A stretch of 31,335 bases of DNA, taken from Actinomycetes bacterium. GTDB lineage: Bacteria; Actinomycetota; Acidimicrobiia; Acidimicrobiales; RAAP-2. Of this stretch, positions 1-7,305 are shown piece by piece (position 1 is the stretch's first letter; each line of letters opens with the position of its first letter). Where the stretch lies: positions 1-31,335 of the forward strand of contig JAJZMN010000148.1 of NCBI GenBank assembly GCA_021850345.1, read 5' to 3'. The position numbers and the translations under genes are program-made. The notes below the pieces were generated by a model. That model did no database searches, was not told the origin of the DNA, and saw only the letters and a program-made list of their open reading frames with translations.

Positions 1-447
1 AGCGGGCTGCTCACCGCCGAGGCCTTCAGGGCCGTCGGCGGTCACGTCCTGCGCCGCGCCCCGCGGCGGGAAGCCGGTTGCGGGCTCGTCTGCGTCCAGA
101 TGCCGGCCCCGCCGCCGGGCGCGCCCGCGCGCCGGGGGCGCGCCGGGCGGGTCCGGCTCGCGGCCGGCCTGCTCGCGGCCGAGACGCGCGCCGAAGACGT
201 CCTGGCGCGCACGGCGCCCCGCGAGCTGTGCGCGCTGATCGTGGACGCGGACCGCGCGCAGGTCGCCGAGATCGCCGCGGAGGTGCGCGCGGCCTTCGCG
301 CTGTTCGCTGCGCTTTCTCGCGACGAGCCGGGCGGGCAGCGAGCCGGTGCGGTGCTCGTCGGCTGGGCTGTGCTCGGAGACCCCGCCGACGGGGGGAGCG
401 ACGGGCTGGACGGGTTGTGGCACGCGGCACAGGCGGCCGCGCGCTGA
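1..447 (+). CDS. Degenerate GGDEF-like domain protein, 5' end outside the window
   Basis: The frame is open from base 1 to the TGA at 445-447, so only the C-terminal 148 residues are present. The start of the fragment (SGLLTAEAFRAV) resembles the 'GLLNRRAF' opening helix of diguanylate cyclase domains. It is followed by a short strand (LVCVQM) and then by a stretch like the end of the domain (EDVLARTAPRELCALIVDAD, then a helix AEIAAEVRAAF). At the place of the GGD/EEF active-site loop the sequence reads TAPREL, so no cyclase activity is expected. A degenerate domain could act as a c-di-GMP or partner-binding module. The fragment is short and the match is by eye, so the family call is tentative. 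It precedes the flbD promoter and probably belongs to an operon entering from outside the window. Confidence 0.5.
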   Translation, partial: SGLLTAEAFRAVGGHVLRRAPRREAGCGLVCVQMPAPPPGAPARRGRAGRVRLAAGLLAAETRAEDVLARTAPRELCALIVDADRAQVAEIAAEVRAAFALFAALSRDEPGGQRAGAVLVGWAVLGDPADGGSDGLDGLWHAAQAAAR

Positions 448-458
448 GAGCGCGGCGC

Positions 459-485
459 TCAAGTCCGACAGCTCGCCGCCGATGA
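459..485 (+). promoter_or_regulatory. Sigma-28 (FliA/SigD)-type promoter for flbD-motA-motB-fliL
   Basis: TCAAG at 459-463 is followed after 14 nt by GCCGATGA at 478-485. This matches the known flagellar sigma-28 consensus (TAAAG, about 14-15 nt, GCCGATAA). The predicted transcript starts near 492 and gives a leader of about 37 nt with a good ribosome site (GGAGGAAG) before flbD. The same element pair recurs upstream of flgN, fliC and a glycosyltransferase gene in this window, which supports it. Confidence 0.7.
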
Positions 486-528
486 AGCGATCGGGCGGGA
501 GTCGCCACGTGACGCGGAGGAAGCTTCG

Positions 529-816
529 ATGCTCGTTCTCCACAACCTGCGCGGGGAGCCGATCGCGATCAACGGCGTTCTCATCGAGCGCGTCGAGGGG
601 GACACCGAGACCCACATCACGCTCACGAGCGGCACGAGCTATATCGTGCAGGAGACGCTCGAAGAGGTGGTGAGCTTCCAGCGCGAGGACCGCGCGGAGG
701 TCCAGGCGGCGGCGATCCGCCGCCTGGCCGGCGAGGACCCGCCGCGCGCTCTGCACGGCGACACCCCGCTGCGTCTCGTCCACCCCGCCGCCGACGACGC
801 GGAGGCCGACACGTGA
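529..816 (+). CDS. flbD: FlbD-family flagellar protein
   Basis: This is a 95-residue protein. Its first 50 residues follow the FlbD family pattern: a short basic start (MLVLHNLRGEPIAING), then an IE-x-VE segment, then a strand THITLTSGTSYIVQETLEEV that matches the family's 'ITLTNGKKYVVKESVEEV' core. FlbD is a small protein usually encoded just before motA in Gram-positive flagellar clusters; its exact role is not settled. The C-terminal half (residues 50-95) is less conserved. The start is supported by GGAGGAAG 7 nt upstream. The stop overlaps the motA GTG start (GTGA), so the two are probably translationally coupled. It is the first gene after a sigma-28-type promoter. Confidence 0.85.
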   Translation: MLVLHNLRGEPIAINGVLIERVEGDTETHITLTSGTSYIVQETLEEVVSFQREDRAEVQAAAIRRLAGEDPPRALHGDTPLRLVHPAADDAEADT

Positions 817-1598
817 AGGACACCTGGACGCCACTTGCCATCGCCGGCGGACTCGTCTGCGTGGTCATCGCGACGGTCCTCGACGGCAGCAGCCCCGCCG
901 TTCTTGTCAAGCCGTCACCGATCATCCTGGTCTTCGGCGGGACGTTCTTCGCCGCGACGGCGGGCTTCATGAAGTCGGACCTGCCGAGCCTGAAGGCGAT
1001 CTTGAAGCGGGCCACCAAGAGCGACGCCTATGACATCGAGATCGCGATCGAGGAGATGGCCCGGCTTGCGGCGATCGCGAAGAGCCAGGGGATCATGGCG
1101 CTCGACCGGGAGGCGCACGCCGTCGAGGACCCCTTCTTGCGCCGGGGCATCGAGCTCGCGGTCGACGGCGTGAACTCCGAGGAGATCCTCGAGGTTCTGG
1201 AGAACGACATCGCCGCGACCCAGGCGCGCCACAAGACGGGCGCCAAGGTCTTTTCCGACATGGGCGGGTTCGCGCCGACCCTCGGGATCATCGGGACCGT
1301 CATGGGACTCGTCCACGTGCTGGGCAACCTCTCGAGCCCGGGGAGCCTCGGGCCGGCGATCGGCTCGGCGTTCACCGCGACGCTCTGGGGCGTGCTGAGC
1401 GCCAACCTCGTCTGGATCCCGATCGCCAACAAGCTGCGGCGCGCGAGCGCGCTCGAGCTGCAGATCCGCCAGATGGAGATCGAGGGCCTCCTCGCGATCC
1501 AAGCCGGCGCGAGCTCGCGCTTCGTGCGCACCCGCATGGAGTCCTTCCTTGCGCCCCAGGAGCGGCGCCGGGGCGACAAGAAGGTGGTCGCCGCATGA
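813..1598 (+). CDS. motA: Flagellar stator protein MotA
   Basis: MotA is the ion-channel subunit of the flagellar stator and works with MotB in the cytoplasmic membrane to convert ion flow into torque. The 261-residue protein has four hydrophobic segments (about residues 8-25, 36-52, 150-172 and 182-205). A cytoplasmic helical domain lies between segments 2 and 3. The conserved core APTLGIIGTVMGLV (residues 154-167) and the GPAIGSAFTATLWG segment (180-193) hold the two channel prolines. The GTG start at 813 overlaps the flbD stop. The end overlaps the motB ATG by 4 nt, which suggests coupled synthesis of the two stator subunits. Length is normal for the family. Confidence 0.96.
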   Translation: MKDTWTPLAIAGGLVCVVIATVLDGSSPAVLVKPSPIILVFGGTFFAATAGFMKSDLPSLKAILKRATKSDAYDIEIAIEEMARLAAIAKSQGIMALDREAHAVEDPFLRRGIELAVDGVNSEEILEVLENDIAATQARHKTGAKVFSDMGGFAPTLGIIGTVMGLVHVLGNLSSPGSLGPAIGSAFTATLWGVLSANLVWIPIANKLRRASALELQIRQMEIEGLLAIQAGASSRFVRTRMESFLAPQERRRGDKKVVAA

Positions 1599-2371
1599 GC
1601 CGCGTCGCGCGCCGCCGGCACCGCCACGGCGAGGAGGACGAGGGCGAGGACAACAACGAACGTTGGCTGCTCACCTACTCCGACATGATCACCCTGCTCC
1701 TCGCCCTGTTCATCGTCCTGTTCGCGATGAGCTCGATCGACCAGCGCAAGTTCCTCGCGTTCGAGCGCGGGTTGACGGCGACCTTCAACCCCTCCGCCGT
1801 CACCCGGTCGGGTTCGGCCGGCCTCCTGCAGCAGACGAGCCTCACCCAGTTCGCGCGGCCCAACGCCGTCAGCGTCGGCCGGCTCTCGGGCACGCTCAGC
1901 GAGAACGAGAGCCAGCTCCGCGAGATCGCGCGCCGGGTCGAGGTCGCCCTCGCGCGCCGGGGCCTGTCGGGCGCGGCCTCCGTCGCCCTGACGACCCGCG
2001 GGGTGATCGTCCAGGTGCTGGCCGACAAGGCCTTCTTCGCCACGGACTCGGCCGCGCTCGGCCCGGTCGGGACCGAGGTGGTCGACACGATCGCCGCGGT
2101 CGTCCGCAGCGCGGCGAACGACCTCGTCGTCGAGGGCTACACCGACAACGTCCCGATCACCGGCGGTCCCTACGACTCGAACTGGGAGCTGTCCGCAGCC
2201 CGCGCAGCCAACGTGGCCGACCGCCTCAACGTCGTCGACGGCCTCGCTGCGACCCGGCTGTCCGCGCAGGGCTACGGCCAGACCCACCCTCTCGCCTCGA
2301 ATGCGACGGCGGCGGGGCGGGCCGAGAACCGCCGGGTCGACGTGACCATCTTGAGCCTGGGAGCCGCGTGA
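1595..2371 (+). CDS. motB: Flagellar stator protein MotB
   Basis: MotB anchors the stator to peptidoglycan and carries the ion-binding aspartate. The 258-residue protein has a charged N-terminus, then the plug and membrane segment WLLTYSDMITLLLALFIVLF with Asp30 as the predicted ion-binding residue. An OmpA-type peptidoglycan-binding domain covers about residues 135-255, with GYTDNVP (181-187), the SAARA helix near 200 and NRRVDV (245-250). It starts inside the end of motA (ATGA overlap) and ends on the first base of the fliL ATG. Whether it couples protons or sodium cannot be told from these motifs. Length is typical. Confidence 0.96.
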   Translation: MSRVARRRHRHGEEDEGEDNNERWLLTYSDMITLLLALFIVLFAMSSIDQRKFLAFERGLTATFNPSAVTRSGSAGLLQQTSLTQFARPNAVSVGRLSGTLSENESQLREIARRVEVALARRGLSGAASVALTTRGVIVQVLADKAFFATDSAALGPVGTEVVDTIAAVVRSAANDLVVEGYTDNVPITGGPYDSNWELSAARAANVADRLNVVDGLAATRLSAQGYGQTHPLASNATAAGRAENRRVDVTILSLGAA

Positions 2372-2958
2372 TGCCCGAGATCGCCTCTGCCCCCTCCACC
2401 CCGGCCGCCCAGGCGGCCGCGGCGCGCCTCGCCGCCATGCGCCCCCCGGCGGCACCCGGCGGGCACGCCGGCGATGCCGGTGCGCCGGGAGCCGCCACGA
2501 CCAAGTCCGCGACAGCGCCGCCCGAGGCCGACAAGGCCAAGCGCAAGATCTCCAAGAAGGCGATCCTGATCGCGCTCGTGGTGCTCGCCGCCGGCTATGT
2601 CGCCAAGACCAAGCTTTTGAAGACGCACTACGCAGCCGGACAGAAGGTCCCCCTCGGGGCCATCGTCCCGCTCGGGACGATCACGACCAACCTCTCCGAC
2701 GGCCATCTCGCGCAGGTCAGCCTCAGCCTCCAGCTGACCGCGCCGGCGAGCACCAAGCTCGTGGCCGGGGACCAGGACATGCTGACAGCGACCGCGGTGA
2801 GCGACCTCGGCGCGCAGACCTACAACGGCTTGATCCTGCCGGCGGGACGCGCGGCGCTGCGCGCGCAGCTGCTGGCGGGTTTTCGCGCCGACCTTGGAAC
2901 CGCGGACGGCGCACCCCAGGTCGCCGCCGTCTATGTGACCCAGTTCATCCTGCAGTAA
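2371..2958 (+). CDS. fliL: Flagellar basal body-associated protein FliL
   Basis: FliL is a single-pass membrane protein that surrounds and supports the stator. This 195-residue version has an alanine/proline-rich cytoplasmic tail of about 55 residues, a basic stretch (KAKRKISKK) and one membrane helix at about 64-79. The periplasmic/extracellular domain begins with LGTITTNLSDGHLAQVSLSLQL and ends with the typical strand VYVTQFILQ. The ATG at 2371 overlaps the motB TGA by one base. An in-frame start further upstream (1549) would run through motB and is discarded. The N-terminal tail is longer than in most FliL proteins and looks disordered. Confidence 0.92.
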   Translation: MPEIASAPSTPAAQAAAARLAAMRPPAAPGGHAGDAGAPGAATTKSATAPPEADKAKRKISKKAILIALVVLAAGYVAKTKLLKTHYAAGQKVPLGAIVPLGTITTNLSDGHLAQVSLSLQLTAPASTKLVAGDQDMLTATAVSDLGAQTYNGLILPAGRAALRAQLLAGFRADLGTADGAPQVAAVYVTQFILQ

Positions 2959-2991
2959 CGCCGTCGCGCGCAAGCACCGCCCGCGGCGCCC

Positions 2992-3019
2992 TCAAGATGG
3001 GGGGCGCCCCTGCCGATGG
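2992..3019 (+). promoter_or_regulatory. Sigma-28-type promoter for flgN-flgK-flgL-fliW
   Basis: TCAAG (2992-2996) and GCCGATGG (3012-3019) are separated by 15 nt. The spacer overlaps a 7-bp inverted repeat (GGCGCCC at 2985-2991 against GGGCGCC at 3002-3008), which could be the end hairpin of the fliL transcript or an operator. The predicted start of transcription (about 3025-3027) lies only a few bases before the ATG at 3029, so the transcript may be nearly leaderless. Confidence 0.65.
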
Positions 3020-3028
3020 TAGAGGGGT

Positions 3029-3538
3029 ATGGAGACCCAGGAGTCTGTGCTCGACACGCTGGCGACGGCGATCGCCCGGCAGGTGGAGGCGCTCGAGAGC
3101 CTGCGCTTCCGCTTCGAGGTGCAGCAGATGATGCTGTCCGCCGGACGCTCGCGCTGGATCGGCGAGACGACCCGCGAGCTCGAGGGGGCGATCGCGTCGG
3201 TGCAGCTGTGCGACGAGGCCCTGCGCGCCGGGCTCTGCGACGCCGCCGTGCACGCGGCGGGCCTCTCGCCCGAGGCGACCCTGCGCGAGGTCGCCGAGGC
3301 GGTCGGCGAGCCGTGGTCCTACATCTTCCACCAGGCCCGCGACGAGCTGCGCCACGCGATCGAGCGGGTCGGCGCGCTCTGCGCGGAGAACCGCAAGCTC
3401 CTCGCCCGCGGGTTCCTGGCGACGAGCGAGGCGCTCGCGCTCCTCGGCGTCGCCCCGGCTGGCCTCGCGTACGACGCCTCGGGTGCGCCCCTGCGCGCCG
3501 CGGCCGGCGGCGCCACCTTGTTCAACGCGCGGGCCTGA
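3029..3538 (+). CDS. flgN: FlgN-like export chaperone for FlgK/FlgL
   Basis: The 169-residue protein is mostly predicted helix with heptad-like stretches (residues 5-60 and 85-140) and no membrane segment. I assign it to the FlgN-type chaperones mainly from place: it is the gene directly before flgK, ending one base ahead of the flgK ATG. FlgN holds the hook-filament junction proteins FlgK and FlgL unfolded in the cytoplasm and delivers them to the export gate. No diagnostic motif is obvious, so an unrelated helical protein is possible. The ATG at 3029 has AGAGGGG just 1 nt before it, which is too close for a normal ribosome site. It fits a near-leaderless start from the promoter at 2992-3019. 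GTG at 3047 is an alternative. Confidence 0.6.
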   Translation: METQESVLDTLATAIARQVEALESLRFRFEVQQMMLSAGRSRWIGETTRELEGAIASVQLCDEALRAGLCDAAVHAAGLSPEATLREVAEAVGEPWSYIFHQARDELRHAIERVGALCAENRKLLARGFLATSEALALLGVAPAGLAYDASGAPLRAAAGGATLFNARA

Positions 3539-3539
3539 G

Positions 3540-4982
3540 ATGGACGGCGCGCTCTCCATCGCGTCCTCGGCCCTCGGGGCGGCGACGACCGAGATCGGCG
3601 TCACCTCCGAGAACCTCGCGAACGCGCAGACGTCAGGGTATGTGAGCGAGAGCGCTCAGCTCGCCGCCCAGGCGGGCGGCGATGCGCTCGGCGTCGGCGC
3701 GGGGGTGCTCGTCACCGGCGTCACCCGCCAGAGCGATCCACTGCTCGCGGCGAACAACCTGCAGGCGCAAGGCGCGCTCTCCAGTCTCGCCGCCCTCCAG
3801 CAGGTGACGACCGGCATCGAGAACGTCTTCCCCCTCGGCCAGTCCTCCGGCGCGGACGCGAGCGGCACCCCGACGAACACGAGCGTCGCGGGACAGCTCG
3901 CGACCTTCTGGTCCTCCTTCGACGGCGTTGCGCAGGACCCCTCGGCCCTCGCGCCGCGCACCGCCGTGGTGGACAACGCGGCGGGCCTCGTGGCGAGCCT
4001 CAACGAGGCCGCCACCCAGCTGGGCCAGCTCGGGACGGACACCGCCGCGCAGCTCGCGGGCCAGATCTCACAGGTCAACACCCTGCTCGGCGACGCCGCC
4101 GGGCTGAACGCGCAGATCGTGGCGGTCAAAGGCGGTGGGGGCGATCCCAACCAGCTCCTCGACCAGCTCGACGCGCTGAGCACCAAGCTCGCCGGCCTCG
4201 TCGGGGCGAGCGTCCAGATGCAGCCCAACGGCTCCGCGTTGATCTCGATCGGCGGCGTCGCGGTCGTCCAGGACAGCGAGGTCACCAAGCTCTCCACGGC
4301 GACCGCGCTCGGGACGGTCGCGACGCCGGCTGGTCCGGTGTCGGCCCCCGTGACGACGGTGACGGCCGACCAGGGCGCGGTCGTGGTGCCGGTGAGCGGC
4401 GGCTCGGTCGCCGGGCTGCTCTCGGGACTCAACCAGGCGCTCCCGGTCGCGACCGGCGAGCTGAACCAGGTCGCGACGAACCTCGCGACACTCGTCGACA
4501 ACCAGCTGGCAAAGGGCGTCACGGCGTCGGGCACGCCGGGCGCAGCACTGTTCACGATCAACGGGGGGACGACCCCGCCGACAGCTCCGATCACCGCCGC
4601 GACGATCAGCGTCAACCCCGCGGTCCAGGCGAACCCGGACCTGCTCGCGGCGGCCACCAACCCCACGGCCGCGGCGAACGACGGGTCGAATGCGGCGGCC
4701 ATCGCCGAGCTCGCGAACGCGACCGGCTACACCACGAGTCCCGACGTCGCGTACCAGCAGCTCGTCCAGGACGTCGGCGCGGAGGCGCAGAACGCGACGA
4801 CCCAGGTCGCCGCCCAGAGCGCCGTCGCCCAGCAGGCCGAGCAGGCGCTGGCGGCGGTGAGTGGCGTCAACCAGAACACCGAGCTCACGAACCTGATGCA
4901 GTTCCAGTCGTCCTACCAGGCCTCCGCCAAGCTCGTCGGCGTGATCGACACCACGCTGCAGTCCCTTCTGGCCGCGGTGTGA
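3540..4982 (+). CDS. flgK: Flagellar hook-filament junction protein FlgK (HAP1)
   Basis: FlgK is the first junction protein between hook and filament and is exported through the flagellar type III apparatus. The 480-residue protein has the N-terminal axial motif IASSALGAATTEIGVTSENL followed by ANAQTSGY. Its C-terminal motif is SGVNQNTELTNLMQFQSSY followed by QASAKLV, the standard FlgK ending. The start is ATG at 3540, one base after the flgN-like stop; an upstream in-frame ATG at 3483 lies inside flgN. The protein is somewhat shorter than enteric FlgK, with a reduced middle domain. It has only about 2 Arg and 5 Lys, like the other axial proteins here. flgL follows after 7 nt. Confidence 0.95.
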   Translation: MDGALSIASSALGAATTEIGVTSENLANAQTSGYVSESAQLAAQAGGDALGVGAGVLVTGVTRQSDPLLAANNLQAQGALSSLAALQQVTTGIENVFPLGQSSGADASGTPTNTSVAGQLATFWSSFDGVAQDPSALAPRTAVVDNAAGLVASLNEAATQLGQLGTDTAAQLAGQISQVNTLLGDAAGLNAQIVAVKGGGGDPNQLLDQLDALSTKLAGLVGASVQMQPNGSALISIGGVAVVQDSEVTKLSTATALGTVATPAGPVSAPVTTVTADQGAVVVPVSGGSVAGLLSGLNQALPVATGELNQVATNLATLVDNQLAKGVTASGTPGAALFTINGGTTPPTAPITAATISVNPAVQANPDLLAAATNPTAAANDGSNAAAIAELANATGYTTSPDVAYQQLVQDVGAEAQNATTQVAAQSAVAQQAEQALAAVSGVNQNTELTNLMQFQSSYQASAKLVGVIDTTLQSLLAAV

Positions 4983-4989
4983 GGGCGGA

Positions 4990-5922
4990 ATGACCAGCAT
5001 CCTTCCCACGGCACCAGTGGTCATCACCCCGAACGTCCTCGCCTCGACCCTCGACGCCGGGCTGCTCGGGGACCAGGCGCAGATGGCGACCCTGCAGCAG
5101 CAGATCGCGACGGGCAACGCCATCGTCAAGGCGTCCGACGACCCGGCCGGCGCGGCGACGATGCTCCAGCTCCAGGCGGGCCTGCAGCGCGCCGGGCAGT
5201 ATGCACAGAACGCGCAGAACGGCGTCGGGTGGCTGACACTCGCGAACTCGACCGTCTCGTCGATGCTCAACCAGCTCCAGTCCGTCCTCAGCCTCGTCGA
5301 GGGCGTGAGCGGCTCGGCTCTCACGGGCCAGCAGGCCACGCTCACGAGCACCGCGGACCAGGTGAGCGGAGCCCTCGCCCAGCTGCGCAACCTCGCGAAC
5401 ACCACCTATGAGGGCAACCAGCCGCTCTTTGCCGGAACGGGCAACGCGACGGCGGCCTACGACGCGAGCGGCAACTACGTCGGCGGCGGCGCGGCGCCGG
5501 CGCGCACCGTGGCGCCGGGGACCACGGTTTCCGCCTCGGTCACCGGACCCGAGATCTTCGGGTCGGGCCCCACCAGCGTGATCGGGCCGAGCGGGGTCCT
5601 CGAGAACATCGTGAGCGACCTGAACACCGCCACGACGGCGTCGCTGCAGGACCTGCGTCAGAACCAGCTGCCGGCCCTGCAGGCGGCCCTTTCGACCGTC
5701 GAGGACGCGGCCGGCACCCTCGGCGCGAACCAGCAGCAGATGGAGGGCTTCGCAACCCAGGCGACGGCCTCCACGGCCGCCCTCGAGCAGGAGCTCGGCT
5801 CGCTGCAGTCGACCAACATGGCTCAGGCGATCACCAGCCTGCAGCTGCAGCAGAACGCGTACCAAGAGGCGCTCTATGCGACCTCGCAGCTCTCTGCCGA
5901 TTCGCTCGCGAAGTACCTGTGA
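4990..5922 (+). CDS. flgL: Flagellar hook-filament junction protein FlgL (HAP3)
   Basis: FlgL is the second junction protein and the platform for the filament. The 310-residue protein begins with the flagellin-like helix LQQQIATGNAIVKASDDPAG, where the A-SDDPAGAAT element is the FlgL hallmark (SDDPvaA). It ends with the helix MAQAITSLQLQQNAYQEAL and LAKYL. The middle domain is small. It sits 7 nt after flgK, the usual order. It contains few basic residues (about 4 Arg and 2 Lys). Confidence 0.93.
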   Translation: MTSILPTAPVVITPNVLASTLDAGLLGDQAQMATLQQQIATGNAIVKASDDPAGAATMLQLQAGLQRAGQYAQNAQNGVGWLTLANSTVSSMLNQLQSVLSLVEGVSGSALTGQQATLTSTADQVSGALAQLRNLANTTYEGNQPLFAGTGNATAAYDASGNYVGGGAAPARTVAPGTTVSASVTGPEIFGSGPTSVIGPSGVLENIVSDLNTATTASLQDLRQNQLPALQAALSTVEDAAGTLGANQQQMEGFATQATASTAALEQELGSLQSTNMAQAITSLQLQQNAYQEALYATSQLSADSLAKYL

Positions 5923-5944
5923 GAGCCAGCCCCAGAAAGAGGCC

Positions 5945-6394
5945 ATGTCCGCCACCTTGCTCCTCGAGCCCGAGCACGCCCCGGGCGTCGCGACGATCGA
6001 ACTCGGCGTCATGCTCGCCCGCCCCCTGGCCGGCTTCCCCCGGTCGCGTCGCTTCCGCCTGCACGGTCTCGGCGAGGCCTACCTCCCCTTCGTGGGGCTG
6101 AGCTCGCTCGATGAGCCGCTCGCCTTCATCGTGGTCGCCCCGGGGCTCTTCTTCGACGACTACGTCTTCGAGGTCCCCAAGGAGGACGTGGAGCTGCTCG
6201 GGCTGGACAACAGCGACGACGCCCGCGTCGTCGTGCTCGTCAGCCGGACCCCGGGCGCGGCGCCGACGGCGAATCTCATGGGCCCGCTCGTCATCAACCG
6301 GCGTTCCGGCGCCGCGACCCAGGTCGTGCTCAGCGACGGCCGCTACCGCGCCGCCGTCGCGCTGGAGGCCGAAAGACGTCTCAGCGGCGCCTGA
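5945..6394 (+). CDS. fliW: Flagellar assembly factor FliW (CsrA antagonist)
   Basis: FliW is known in Bacillus to bind flagellin in the cytoplasm or, when flagellin has been exported, to bind CsrA and release translation of flagellin mRNA. This 149-residue protein has the family landmarks: LPFVGLSSLDEPLAFIVVAP, then the FDDYVFEV segment, and TANLMGPLVINRRSG near the C-terminus (compare 'TvNL.APivIN'). ATG at 5945 is chosen because AGAAAGAGG lies just upstream and the protein begins at the normal place; an ATG at 5876 lies inside flgL. Its last 14 bases overlap the 3' end of the csrA gene on the other strand. Confidence 0.9.
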   Translation: MSATLLLEPEHAPGVATIELGVMLARPLAGFPRSRRFRLHGLGEAYLPFVGLSSLDEPLAFIVVAPGLFFDDYVFEVPKEDVELLGLDNSDDARVVVLVSRTPGAAPTANLMGPLVINRRSGAATQVVLSDGRYRAAVALEAERRLSGA

Positions 6395-6938
6395 ACGCCG
6401 CGCTCAGATCCGCAAGCTCCTCAGGGGTCCAGGCGCGCCCGGCGTCGGTGTTGGCGGCCTCGAGCTCGCGCCAGACCTCTTCGCGCAGCACGCGCACCTC
6501 CCGGGGTGCGTCGATTCCGAGTTTCACCTCGCCCCCGCTCGCGGGGAAGGCGGAGAGCACGACCGGCGCCACGAGCGCGGCACAGCCGAGCTCGAGCTCG
6601 GCCCGCTCGGGTGCCGTGGCCCGCAGGGTCACCTGGAGGCCCGGGAAGACCAGCGCTTCCCCGGGACGGCGGTTGACGAGCAGAACGGTGGCGTCATCGG
6701 CCGCGCACTCGACGCGGATCGCCCAGCTCTCTGGCTCCGCGGCGACGGCGCGCGGCCCGCGCACGGCGATGCAGGCCTCGGCGTCGGTGCTGAGGACCAC
6801 CGCGAGCCCGATCGGCTGAGCGATCCCCGGCGCGGCGAACTGCAGCCACGCACGCTGATCCTCGAGGCCCGTCACGACGACGCGCAGCCCCCCGTCGAAG
6901 ACGATCGCCTCCCCCGGCCGCCTGCGCAGCACGAGCAT
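6381..6938 (-). CDS. csrA: CsrA-family RNA-binding regulator with duplicated N-terminal half
   Basis: CsrA is normally about 60-75 residues; this one is 185. Residues 1-38 are a CsrA-like opening (MLVLRRRPGEAIVFDGGLRV and on). A second opening is at 85-105 (VLLVNRRPGEALVFPGLQVTL). A canonical CsrA back half is at 137-163 (EVKLGIDAPREVRVLREEV, then WRELEAAN). By alignment Arg152 matches the RNA-contacting Arg44 of CsrA, and Asn163 matches Asn55 of Bacillus CsrA, which is needed for FliW binding. Residues 39-84 and about 118-136 have no clear counterpart. The known protein is a domain-swapped homodimer, so this may be a single-chain pseudo-dimer, or a dimer with extra modules. The ATG at 6938 has GGGGAGGG upstream. 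It lies last in the flhA operon and runs convergent to fliW, its expected antagonist. Confidence 0.85.
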   Translation of the reverse strand: MLVLRRRPGEAIVFDGGLRVVVTGLEDQRAWLQFAAPGIAQPIGLAVVLSTDAEACIAVRGPRAVAAEPESWAIRVECAADDATVLLVNRRPGEALVFPGLQVTLRATAPERAELELGCAALVAPVVLSAFPASGGEVKLGIDAPREVRVLREEVWRELEAANTDAGRAWTPEELADLSAAFRRR

Positions 6939-7014
6939 CGCACCCTCCCCGACCGGCCAGACCAGGCCGATGCTACCGCCCGGCAGGGAGCAGACCCTGC
7001 CGACGCCGGGGCGC

Positions 7015-7305
7015 TCAGTCCCGCTCGGGTCCGGGGAGGTCGCCGCGCGAGGCCGTGAGCCCCCGCGCGCCACGCACGCGCTCGAGACGAGCGTGGAGCT
7101 CGCGCTGGCGGGCCTGGCGCGCATAGGTGTCGATCGTCCGCTCCAACACCGCGCCGACGCCCCAGGCGAGCGCGAGCGCGAGCGCGACGTGCACCAGCGC
7201 GGTCGTGAGCCCGACGCCCCCGGTGAGCGCCTGGACAAGCGAGGGCGCCGACAGCGCGAGCGCGCCGATGAGCACCAGTTCGAAGCGCCGCACGCCCTGG
7301 ATCAC
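7015..7305 (-). CDS. Small two-helix membrane protein of unknown function
   Basis: This is a 96-residue protein whose GTG start (7305) overlaps the stop of the FlhF-like gene (GTGA). Two hydrophobic stretches, about residues 8-26 (FELVLIGALALSAPSLVQAL) and 30-52 (LTTALVHVALALALAWGVGAV), look like a membrane hairpin. They are followed by a charged, arginine-rich helical tail of about 40 residues. I do not recognise the family. It stands where flhG is found after flhF in many Gram-positive clusters, but it has no ATPase motifs. Its tight coupling to flhA and the FlhF-like gene suggests a role at the export gate or flagellar pole. 76 nt separate it from csrA. Confidence 0.7.
   Translation of the reverse strand: MIQGVRRFELVLIGALALSAPSLVQALTGGVGLTTALVHVALALALAWGVGAVLERTIDTYARQARQRELHARLERVRGARGLTASRGDLPGPERD

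Noticed and set aside
5896..5903. GCCGATTC inside the end of flgL as a sigma-28 -10 for fliW
   Set aside because: No TAAA or TCAA lies 14-16 nt upstream and the element is inside coding sequence.
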